A DNA stretch of 31,967 nucleotides from JACKAL01 sp964400355. Its GTDB lineage: Bacteria > Bdellovibrionota > Bdellovibrionia > Bdellovibrionales > JAGQZY01. The notes below the pieces were generated by a model. That model searched no databases. It was not told the DNA's origin and saw only the letters and a program-made list of their open reading frames with translations. The stretch spans positions 1 to 31,967 of the forward strand of contig CAYNTO010000029.1 of the NCBI GenBank assembly GCA_964400355.1. The letters are read 5' to 3'. Of the stretch, positions 1 to 6,699 are shown one piece after another (positions within the stretch are counted from its first letter, which is position 1; every line of letters starts with the position of its first letter). Position numbers and translations under genes: made by a program.

Positions 1-573
1 AAAGAAAAACTGAAAGAGCGTTTAGCGAAACTCTCTGGTGGTGTTGCCGTTATTCATGTGGGCGCTCCATCTGAAGTTGAAATGAAAGAGAAGAAAGCCC
101 GCGTGGAAGATGCACTCAATGCAACTCGCGCAGCCGTTGAAGAAGGCGTAATCGCTGGTGGCGGTACGGGTCTTCTCCGTGCAGCTTCAAAAATCAATAA
201 AGACGAGTTCTCTGAAGAAGAGCGTTTCGGCGCTTTGATCATCAAAAAAGCGTGTGAAGCTCCAATCCGTCAGATCGCGACAAACGCCGGTCTTGATGGC
301 GCGATCGTTGTTGATCGCGTGATCAGCAACAAGTCGGCCTCTTACGGTTTCAACGCCTACAAAGAAGAGTACGAAGATCTTGTTAAAGCAGGTGTTATTG
401 ATCCAGCTAAAGTTGTTCGTTGTGCTCTAGAGAATGCAGCTTCTGTAGCGTCTTTGATGCTCACAACAGAAACTATGATCGCAGATGCTCCTAAAAAAGA
501 CGAGCCAGCAATGCCTGGTGGCGGCGGAATGGGTGGCATGGGCGGAATGGGTGGTATGGGCGGCATGATGTAA
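1..573 (+). CDS. groL: GroEL chaperonin, C-terminal part (5' end outside window)
   Basis: The reading frame is open from base 1, so this is the last ~190 residues of the 60-kDa chaperonin, whose double ring encloses unfolded proteins together with GroES in an ATP-dependent cycle in the cytoplasm. Visible family marks are the segment KARVEDALNATRAAVEEG, the following GGG turn, the equatorial-domain stretch around APIRQIATNAG, and the Gly-Met tail (repeated GGM ending in GGMM) that lines the ring cavity. The gene ends at a TAA followed 31 nt later by a strong terminator, so it is probably the last gene of a groES-groEL operon lying upstream of the window. Identity is essentially certain; the missing 5' part cannot be assessed. 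Confidence 0.98.
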   Translation, partial: KEKLKERLAKLSGGVAVIHVGAPSEVEMKEKKARVEDALNATRAAVEEGVIAGGGTGLLRAASKINKDEFSEEERFGALIIKKACEAPIRQIATNAGLDGAIVVDRVISNKSASYGFNAYKEEYEDLVKAGVIDPAKVVRCALENAASVASLMLTTETMIADAPKKDEPAMPGGGGMGGMGGMGGMGGMM

Positions 574-604
574 TCAAGCCGTCGACATCCCCGTCGATGT
601 TTAT

Positions 605-636
605 AAAGCCTGGCTCTCAAAGCCAGGCTTTTTTTT
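605..636 (+). terminator. Rho-independent terminator of groEL
   Basis: A perfect 11-bp stem (605-615 pairs with 621-631, AAAGCCTGGCT/AGCCAGGCTTT) closes a 5-nt loop and runs into a T tract ending at 636. It lies 31 nt after the groEL stop codon, which is the classical position and form. Confidence 0.93.
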
Positions 637-696
637 GTCCAAAAAGTTCTAGGCACTTATTAGTCTAAGGCCCCTTTTAGTCTAGCAGCGCGTCGG

Positions 697-846
697 CGGA
701 GTCTTTGCACGTGGATTTTTATCCATTTGCATTTTGAGCGGACGGCCATCCTTGGCCTGCGCACTTGTCGCCTTTGGCGATCGCGTCCCGCTCTCGTGAG
801 CCCGCTCAAAAAACAAATGGATAAAAATCCACGTGCAAAGACTCCG
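697..846. repeat. Long perfect inverted repeat in the groEL downstream region
   Basis: Arms 697-729 and 814-846 are perfectly complementary over 33 bp. An inner pair of 10-bp arms (732-741 and 802-811) extends the pairing after a 2-nt mismatch, leaving a ~60-nt apical region with further short GC-rich self-complementary pieces (for example GGCC at 744-747 and 754-757). The element fills most of the 425-bp stretch between groEL and the next gene. It lacks a terminal T tract, so it is not a simple terminator. Its form suits a dispersed palindromic extragenic element, a miniature mobile element or a structured RNA. Reading frames across it are a by-product of the palindrome and show no protein features. 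Copy number elsewhere is unknown. Confidence 0.8.
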
Positions 847-998
847 TCTCCATGGTGGGAAAGGTAAAATGCGTTTCGGGGATGCTCTGGCGGCATGTCA
901 TCTTGTTTGCTTGTGAAAAGGTTTACACATTTGAGGTCTTGCCATTTTTGGGTGGGATTGGTACTTGAATCTCTACAAAAACATTCAAGGAGTTATCA

Positions 999-1517
999 AT
1001 GAGAATTCTATTTGTGATCGCGTTTCTTTTTACGTCCGTTGCTTTCGGTAAACAGCAAAAAGCACCCACTTTGACTGATGGTAAATGGAATGGTGACAAT
1101 GCGGTTTATGTAAAACTCATTCCATACGGCGATGGTGTGGGATTCGCTGGTAACTTCGAAAAGAGCATGTCGACAAATTTTGGAATTGGCGGCGGTGTTA
1201 CCGTGCTTCCGGAAAAAGACACCGACGGCATGCCAAAACTTCTTTCCTTTGGTGCAAACGCTTATTTTCATATGCCGGTGGACGTAATGGACTTCTATCT
1301 GTCTCCAGGTTTGAATCTTATGATCATGGAGTTGGGCACGGTTGATGAAACTACTGTGGGCGCCTCTTTGGCTGTTGGCGCACTTGCCAACGTGACTCAG
1401 AACTTTGCTTTGGGTCTCGAGTTCTCTACACAACAATCATGGTTCAATAAAGAAACGTATGTTCTTTCTAGAGCTTTCTACTTTATGTCTGGAATTACAG
1501 CAAAATTCACATTCTAG
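999..1517 (+). CDS. Small outer-membrane beta-barrel protein, function unknown
   Basis: Encodes 172 residues starting with a typical signal peptide (MRILFVIAFLFTSVAFG, cleavage near residue 17). The mature part alternates polar and hydrophobic residues with many glycines and aromatics and ends in phenylalanine (ITAKFTF), the pattern of an 8-strand-sized barrel inserted by the BAM machinery. The start is supported by AAGGAG at 987-992, 6 nt before the ATG. No specific family (OmpW, OmpX, OmpA) could be assigned from the sequence. The gene stands alone and converges with the next gene, sharing a terminator. Surface or porin-like roles are guesses only. Confidence 0.8.
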   Translation: MRILFVIAFLFTSVAFGKQQKAPTLTDGKWNGDNAVYVKLIPYGDGVGFAGNFEKSMSTNFGIGGGVTVLPEKDTDGMPKLLSFGANAYFHMPVDVMDFYLSPGLNLMIMELGTVDETTVGASLAVGALANVTQNFALGLEFSTQQSWFNKETYVLSRAFYFMSGITAKFTF

Positions 1518-1541
1518 TTTTTTGCTAGAATTGATGACATT

Positions 1542-1578
1542 AAAAAAAGCGCTTGGCGAAATGCCCAGCGCTTTTTTA
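1542..1578. terminator. Bidirectional terminator between convergent genes
   Basis: An A tract (1542-1548), a stem AGCGCTTGGC paired with GCCCAGCGCT carrying one mismatch, a short loop, and a T tract (1572-1577). The A and T tracts make it work in both directions. It lies between the stops at 1517 (+) and 1604 (-). Confidence 0.85.
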
Positions 1579-1603
1579 TTTTTAGAGGATCGATGCAGCT
1601 CTT

Positions 1604-3190
1604 CTAAAACATGTACGTCGCGCCAAAGACGAAGCTTTGGAATCTGTGAGTGCCCTTGGTGCCGGGAATATTACGTGATCCCGCGCCCGAAAAATCCGTC
1701 GAAAACGTTTTAAAGTCGAGTGCTGAGTTGATGAATAGACGCTCGCTCCAACGATAATCCAGTTGCAACGCGTACTGCACGATGGTGCTATCTTCCGAAC
1801 CTGAGGTCACCGGGCGTTCCTTGAGGCCCGGATTTAAATACCAGTAGAGCATTCCGCCGAGGTACCAGAGGTTGGCGTCATCCATGGGTGTGCGCGCGCC
1901 GATCATGATCCGCGGTGATGAGTACTCGGTGGAGACCAATCCCTGAGGAACGCTGTCATCGATCGAAAGTTTATACGCGTAATACCCGAGCCCGAACATG
2001 AGTTTGGAATCAAAGAAATCGTCTTTAAGAAGAAGATTATAGCCCACATCCATGGAGTATTGAGACATAGAAAGAGTGAGATCACCAGGCGAGCCGCCAG
2101 TGGGATTTTTTACCGAAGCTGTACCTTGGCCAAAGCTCGCATTTACAAACCACTCGGGGTTGATCCATAGCTCGCCATGGACATTCACCGTAGGGAAAAT
2201 CTTTTGATCAGCAGTCAGAGACGTTCCATCCTGCAGTGAGAGCGTTTGCTTAAAACTTCCCAATGCTAAATTAACGCCGACGGAACCGAACGTGGGTGGG
2301 AGTTCGGGACGCCATTCCTTAACCTTTCCGTTTTCCAAATTATTTTCGCTCAAAAGCATTTCAGCGGGCATGTAGTCTTTTTTGATCCACGATTCTTGGG
2401 CGTAATTGAGAGGGCGAGCCCCGGTTATTTTTGCATCTTTTTGGATGGCACCCATTTCGATTTCGGAGACGATATCTCCAAAGCTCAAATTTTTATCAGC
2501 TTTTACTAATTTAATTTTTCCGATCACAACTTTTTCATTCTGAATCACGTTTCCGAGCTTTGGATGTCGAGTTACCTGAATGATGCGGCTCACGGGTAGT
2601 TCTTGGCCGGCGGTTAGGCCGTCACTCGATCCCAAGTTGAGAGTGACGCGATTTTTCGTACGACTCAAGATCAGTCCCTCATAGGGAACGCGAAACTTAA
2701 GTTCAGCGTAAAGAGACTTTAGTTGCTGTACTGCACGCTCCATCGACGTCTGATCGAGATCTGTAGCTGCTGCTTGAGAAATAAGTTGGCCATCTTTGGT
2801 GCTAAACAGGAAAAGTGCAAGGATAAAGTCCTTTGGATTCTTACGGACTTCGGCGACAAGAATGGCATCCGCTTTTGCATGCGCAGCCATCTTTTTAACT
2901 TTTTCGGGGGAGTTGACGAGCTCTGATGGCACTACCATATTCGACGTTAAGTGGGTGCCTAAGAGTTGCCATTGTTTATCGCCGCCAACAATCTCGGCTA
3001 GAGATTTATCGAAGGGCCGCGAGAAAATTCCATCCACATTGTCGATTGTTGGAAGTAAAAGAACGGTGTGAACGGTGAGTGATTCATCCACCGAAGCTTT
3101 GAGTTTTACGCCTTCTTTGCGATTTTGTGCCACTGCTGGAAGCGTGATTATAAGAGTGAATAGAGCGAGAAAATGCCGGATGTAAGTCAT
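1604..3190 (-). CDS. Exported protein with FlgT-like domain and C-terminal outer-membrane barrel
   Basis: Encodes 528 residues from the ATG at 3190; the frame stays open further upstream, but residues there look non-coding and the chosen start begins a clean signal peptide (MTYIRHFLALFTLIITLPAVAQ). Residues ~35-160 hold an alpha/beta region with a DAILVAEV strand. Residues ~165-245 resemble the C-terminal domain of flagellar/envelope proteins such as FlgT, with repeated strands of the type V-x-L-N-L-G-x-x-D-G-L-x-x-G-Q and V-x-I-G-K-I. From ~310 to the end, amphipathic strands end in GATYMF, as in outer-membrane barrels. The protein is probably anchored in the outer membrane with a periplasmic N-terminal half. 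Domain resemblance is from pattern recognition and the role is unknown. Confidence 0.7.
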   Translation of the reverse strand: MTYIRHFLALFTLIITLPAVAQNRKEGVKLKASVDESLTVHTVLLLPTIDNVDGIFSRPFDKSLAEIVGGDKQWQLLGTHLTSNMVVPSELVNSPEKVKKMAAHAKADAILVAEVRKNPKDFILALFLFSTKDGQLISQAAATDLDQTSMERAVQQLKSLYAELKFRVPYEGLILSRTKNRVTLNLGSSDGLTAGQELPVSRIIQVTRHPKLGNVIQNEKVVIGKIKLVKADKNLSFGDIVSEIEMGAIQKDAKITGARPLNYAQESWIKKDYMPAEMLLSENNLENGKVKEWRPELPPTFGSVGVNLALGSFKQTLSLQDGTSLTADQKIFPTVNVHGELWINPEWFVNASFGQGTASVKNPTGGSPGDLTLSMSQYSMDVGYNLLLKDDFFDSKLMFGLGYYAYKLSIDDSVPQGLVSTEYSSPRIMIGARTPMDDANLWYLGGMLYWYLNPGLKERPVTSGSEDSTIVQYALQLDYRWSERLFINSALDFKTFSTDFSGAGSRNIPGTKGTHRFQSFVFGATYMF

Positions 3191-3293
3191 GGCTCTATTC
3201 TGCCCGAATCTGACTCGCCGGGGAAGTGAGATTGGGTGGTGGTCCAGCCCAAAGCCGCGTCTCTCAGAGGCGTTGTTCATGGAACGACGGTGT

Positions 3294-3346
3294 CTGACCA
3301 AAATGCGGATGAAACACCAGCCGTATCCGGCCTGACCAAACACCAG
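3294..3346. repeat. Short imperfect repeats between divergent genes
   Basis: CTGACCAAA occurs at 3294-3302 and 3332-3340, and AAACACCAG at 3312-3320 and 3338-3346. They lie in the 219-bp gap between the genes starting at 3190 (-) and 3410 (+), so they could be regulator sites or relics of a small duplication. No clear sigma-70 promoter was seen here. Confidence 0.3.
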
Positions 3347-3409
3347 ATATGATCCAGATAGACTGCACACCATCGCATGCTCGTCGAGGAACGCGCTATA
3401 GTAGAGAGG

Positions 3410-3790
3410 ATGAATGTATATGTGGTCGACGACGCGTCTTTTATTCGAATTCTATGTAGACACTACGCCCAAAAAGCAGGGTTTCCTGTTATCGGCGAAG
3501 CTTTCGACGGGCAAGTGGCTCTTGAAGAAATTTCGGCCAAGCAACCTGATTGTGTGATTATGGATCTCGCGCTGCCTACAATTAATGGGATTGATATCAT
3601 GAAACGTGTTAACGAAAGTTTCCCGCACATTCAGTTTATTGTAATCTCTGCCTTGGACGAGGACTTTTGTCAGTCCCAACTCCAGGGTGTGAAATACGGT
3701 AATTTTTTAACCAAGCCGTTCACCGCCGAGCGATTGATGCAGGCGCTGCATGAGGCGGCATCACTCCTCGAGAAGAAAAACCATGGCTGA
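3410..3790 (+). CDS. CheY-like single-domain response regulator
   Basis: Encodes 126 residues comprising one receiver domain and no output domain. The acidic pair is D7/D8 (VYVVDDAS), the phosphate-accepting aspartate D52 (CVIMDLALP), the switch serine S80 (FIVISALDE), and the conserved lysine K102 (LTKPF). All residues needed for phosphorylation are present. The ATG at 3410 is chosen because the domain begins directly there; an in-frame ATG at 3377 would add 11 unusual residues. The Shine-Dalgarno sequence is poor. The stop overlaps the next gene by 8 nt, which suggests co-translation with that small membrane protein. No histidine kinase is seen nearby. Its partner could be the pilus system or motility, but this is not shown by the sequence. 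Confidence 0.9.
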   Translation: MNVYVVDDASFIRILCRHYAQKAGFPVIGEAFDGQVALEEISAKQPDCVIMDLALPTINGIDIMKRVNESFPHIQFIVISALDEDFCQSQLQGVKYGNFLTKPFTAERLMQALHEAASLLEKKNHG

Positions 3791-4124
3791 ACTCAAATTC
3801 GTGTTGAAAAGTCTATTGATCACCGCTGCAATTATGTTTGTGCTCCAGTTCGAAGTACAAAAGGGTGTTCGCATGGAAGCGTACCTTACTGATTACTTGC
3901 GAAGTGGAACAGTGAGCTTGTGGGTGCGCGAATCAATGAAGGGCGCCCATCAGTTCGTTATGAACAGCAGCACTGAGCTTGCACCTAAAATGAGTCTTAA
4001 ACATTGGGCCGCGAAATTGGAATCAAAACCAGAGGCACCCAGAAACGTCTCTTCAGATATCCCCGCTGAGTTCCCGGACGATGAGATCAGCGAAGGCGCA
4101 GCTCAAGAAGCCGGCGCCTTTTAA
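3783..4124 (+). CDS. Small single-pass membrane or exported protein of unknown function
   Basis: Encodes 113 residues. The N-terminus has a short positively charged start and a hydrophobic segment (residues ~5-23, including SLLITAAIMFVLQF) that may be a signal sequence or membrane anchor. The rest is polar, with an acidic C-terminal tail. The ATG at 3783 overlaps the receiver gene by 8 nt, so the two are probably translated together. The gene converges with the YD-repeat gene, with only 6 nt between the stop codons and no terminator. Its size, N-terminal hydrophobic segment and position beside a YD-repeat gene and tad operon recall bd0108 of the Bdellovibrio hit locus. This is positional resemblance from memory, not a shown homology. 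Confidence 0.65.
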   Translation: MAELKFVLKSLLITAAIMFVLQFEVQKGVRMEAYLTDYLRSGTVSLWVRESMKGAHQFVMNSSTELAPKMSLKHWAAKLESKPEAPRNVSSDIPAEFPDDEISEGAAQEAGAF

Positions 4125-4130
4125 AATTCT

Positions 4131-5804
4131 TTAAAGACTCAGTCGCAATTCCGTAGAAATCGGCCCGACTATATCCACGAAATTATTAAATGCAGCGTAG
4201 ATCTGAGTCGTCACAGTGCTACCGCCTTTATTTTGCACTTTTTTGATCGTGCCGTTCGGAGCGTAGGAGAGCTTCACGGTTCCAACCGACGGCCGAGTGA
4301 GGCTCACTGGACGTAATGTTTTTTCGTCGTATTCTATGAGAACTTCTTTCTTTTGATGATCGTTGAGGCCAGCGATCATTCCTTGATTATTGTAGCGAAT
4401 CTCGACAAATTGACCATCGGAGCAACGAGCAGCCACGAGGCGACCGGCATTGTCGTACTTGTAAGAGGTCTTTTTGCGCTTGGTGACAAGTGTTCCTTTA
4501 AAATAGGCTGTGTCCGTAGACTCGATATAATTTTCGTTGTTGTAGTCGAAGTCTATGCTGTATTTTTGATTTTTCTCATCCACAGGATTGAAGGCCTGAA
4601 CAGCTTTTTGCTTCACTAAACCATTATCTTTGTATTGGAGTGTGGTCAGGTCGGCATTGTTGCGCACGGAAATAGGTTTGCCAAAATCCATATGATAAGA
4701 AATATCGAGCAATTCATTGTTTCTCTCAGAAAGAACGCGGCTTAGGTATTTCTCACGATCCGGGCGAGCTTGATACCAAAACTCGTAGCGACTCTTGTGC
4801 TGAACCTTCGCTCCACATTTTTTAAGTGAATTGGAAGAGTAATGATCGCGTGGATTGTCGGAAGAGAGCACAAAGTCGTAATGTTCGATGCAGCCGTCGC
4901 GATCCCGAAACTCACGCACCCAGTCTTTGACCTCAACATACGCGATAGTCTTGTATGTGCCGTCTGGGAACGAAATACGGGTGATATTATGATTGGAGTC
5001 ATAGGTGTAAGTGTAGGAGTTTTTCCAGGAATTGGTAATGCCCACCAAATCTTCACCTCGGAATTTATAGACGGCTGAGGCCCCATTCATTCCAAGAATT
5101 TTTTTAATTTTTTTCTCCGCTGAATACTGAAACGTAAACTTATTGCCCGCAGTATCGGTGATTTGTGATGGCAAGCCACCTTGGTAGGCGATGCGCACCG
5201 TATTCTTTGATTTTTCGGAAATCTGTACAAGCTTACCACTCTCATCAAAGTGTTGAGTGGCGCCGTCGATAAGATTGTGAACATAGTTGGAGCCATCGTA
5301 GGTAATCTTATCGATCTCTTTACCGTTAGCTAGATACACGGTGTTTTTAATCGGCACGATTTTATAGCCAACCTCGCCCGCGATCTGCGTGCGGAGTATA
5401 TGATCGGAGCGCAATTGATCGCGCAATGTATCGAGGGCTTTTTTGCCTTTGTCTGGATATTTTTTTGATACCAACGCAATTATTTTATCGACGGAATCGT
5501 TGATGAGTTGAGTGTTATAGCGGGCGGGATAATAGGCGACAGGACTTGATCCACAGTCGGTGAGGATGAGGTTTCCTTCGAGCGTAATGTCCACCTGAGT
5601 TTCTAAGTTGGAGCACCAGCCAAATCCAAAGATCCCAGAAAATAGCGAGCGGCTGCTGTAAGTGCGAGACACGCGCATGTAATTGCTGTTTCCGGGTGCC
5701 ATCATATCTACCCAATAATCTGAAAAGTTGGCATTTTTCATGTCAACCAATGCGATCGAGGTGGAGCTAAAACCGAGAACTAGAGCGATGATCCATTTTT
5801 TCAT
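4131..5804 (-). CDS. Secreted YD/RHS-repeat protein at the end of the tad operon
   Basis: Encodes 557 residues. A signal peptide (MKKWIIALVLGFSSTSIA) leads into a segment typical of the N-terminal region of RHS proteins (around RVSRTYSSRSLFSGIFGFGW), followed by YD-type repeats across residues ~195-530 (for example YKFRGEDLVGITNSW, YTYDSNHNITRISFPDGTYK, YDNAGRLVAARCSDGQFVEI). RHS/YD repeats build beta-sheet shells or surface fibres in other families. There is no toxin-like C-terminal domain and no PAAR or DUF4280 partner, so a polymorphic toxin is unlikely. The start lies 1 nt after the tadB stop, with AAGGTG upstream, so it is almost certainly co-translated with the pilus genes. In B. bacteriovorus the hit-locus gene bd0109 is, as I recall, a protein of this size and type next to the flp genes. 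The exact role is unknown. Confidence 0.82.
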   Translation of the reverse strand: MKKWIIALVLGFSSTSIALVDMKNANFSDYWVDMMAPGNSNYMRVSRTYSSRSLFSGIFGFGWCSNLETQVDITLEGNLILTDCGSSPVAYYPARYNTQLINDSVDKIIALVSKKYPDKGKKALDTLRDQLRSDHILRTQIAGEVGYKIVPIKNTVYLANGKEIDKITYDGSNYVHNLIDGATQHFDESGKLVQISEKSKNTVRIAYQGGLPSQITDTAGNKFTFQYSAEKKIKKILGMNGASAVYKFRGEDLVGITNSWKNSYTYTYDSNHNITRISFPDGTYKTIAYVEVKDWVREFRDRDGCIEHYDFVLSSDNPRDHYSSNSLKKCGAKVQHKSRYEFWYQARPDREKYLSRVLSERNNELLDISYHMDFGKPISVRNNADLTTLQYKDNGLVKQKAVQAFNPVDEKNQKYSIDFDYNNENYIESTDTAYFKGTLVTKRKKTSYKYDNAGRLVAARCSDGQFVEIRYNNQGMIAGLNDHQKKEVLIEYDEKTLRPVSLTRPSVGTVKLSYAPNGTIKKVQNKGGSTVTTQIYAAFNNFVDIVGPISTELRLSL

Positions 5805-5805
5805 T

Positions 5806-6699
5806 TTACACCTTAATAGTAATAATTTTTCGAATTAAAAATGCGCCGGCGCCTACGAGAGCAATCATTAGAGCCAAAAATCCCCAACCAGCAACGGTCG
5901 TAAACATGGGTCCGATATATTGCGGGTCCGCTATATAAAACATAATAAGTAGACCAAAAGGAACGCAACTAATAATAAATCCCTGCATCACACCCTGAGC
6001 GGTGAGAGCCTCGATCTTTTTTTCGATCTTTTGTCGTTCGCGGATCGTATAGTTGATTGTCTGAAATGTTTCCGCCATGTTTCCGCCTGTTTCTTTTAAA
6101 ATATTCACAGCAGTAACAAACATTTGCAAGTCCTGACGAGGGATACGCTCACCCAGTTCATTTAAACACTCTTCAATCGGACGACCGAGTTGGTTTTGTG
6201 AGAGAACCAGGCGAAATTCCTGCGCAATAGGATTTTTAAGATTGCGGGCCACGCGATCCATAGATTGGGTAACACTTAGACCAGCACGCACACCGTTTGC
6301 AAGAATCGTGGTGGCATCCACCATTTGGTTGATAAACTGGTCGCAACGTTTCTCATAGAGATGTTTAAAAATGTGCTTTGGGATGGTCCAGCCCAGTAGC
6401 GTAAATACGCCGCCAACGGTAAACCCTAAAAGTACATTCGGCCAAAAAAGTACGAAGAAAATAAGCCCTAGGCCGACACTAATGGCGATCAGGGACAGAG
6501 TCAGTTTGCGGTCGTCGACTTCCACGAACATGAGCTCCATGTATTTTGCGATCTCATCTTTTTGGCCTAAACTGCGTCTATAGAGCCATGCGAGAATCTT
6601 GTCTGACCATTTGTAGGCCAAAACAAACGTCATTCCCGCAATTACTGGATATATGAAAAGGGGGTGGACAAGGATGCTGTTGAGGAAATCGTTTCCCAT
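5806..6699 (-). CDS. tadB: TadB-type inner-membrane platform protein (T2SSF domain)
   Basis: Encodes 297 residues. Hydrophobic segments near residues 15-30, 68-105 and the C-terminus (about 235-290) flank a cytoplasmic helical domain. That domain carries the T2SS-F signature region (NGVRAGLSVTQSMDRVARNL, then LKETGGNMAETF, then the helix RERQKIEKKIEALTAQG). Such proteins form the inner-membrane platform on which the CpaF ATPase acts. The ATG overlaps the upstream stop by one base (TAATG) and GGAGG lies 6 nt before it. A Tad locus normally carries a second platform gene, tadC, directly after tadB; here the next gene is a YD-repeat protein instead. TadB is preferred over TadC because of the position after cpaF. 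Confidence 0.9.
   Translation of the reverse strand: MGNDFLNSILVHPLFIYPVIAGMTFVLAYKWSDKILAWLYRRSLGQKDEIAKYMELMFVEVDDRKLTLSLIAISVGLGLIFFVLFWPNVLLGFTVGGVFTLLGWTIPKHIFKHLYEKRCDQFINQMVDATTILANGVRAGLSVTQSMDRVARNLKNPIAQEFRLVLSQNQLGRPIEECLNELGERIPRQDLQMFVTAVNILKETGGNMAETFQTINYTIRERQKIEKKIEALTAQGVMQGFIISCVPFGLLIMFYIADPQYIGPMFTTVAGWGFLALMIALVGAGAFLIRKIITIKV

Noticed and set aside
660..896. Minus-strand open frame of 78 codons
   Set aside because: It lies across the inverted repeat, and its composition follows the palindrome; no ribosome site or protein features.
1008..1436. 142-codon open frame opposite the small barrel gene
   Set aside because: Shadow of a well supported gene with signal peptide and ribosome site on the other strand.
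4131..5804. YD-repeat protein as a polymorphic toxin with immunity gene
   Set aside because: No toxin-like C-terminal domain after the repeats and no immunity gene downstream; the neighbour is a convergent unrelated small gene.
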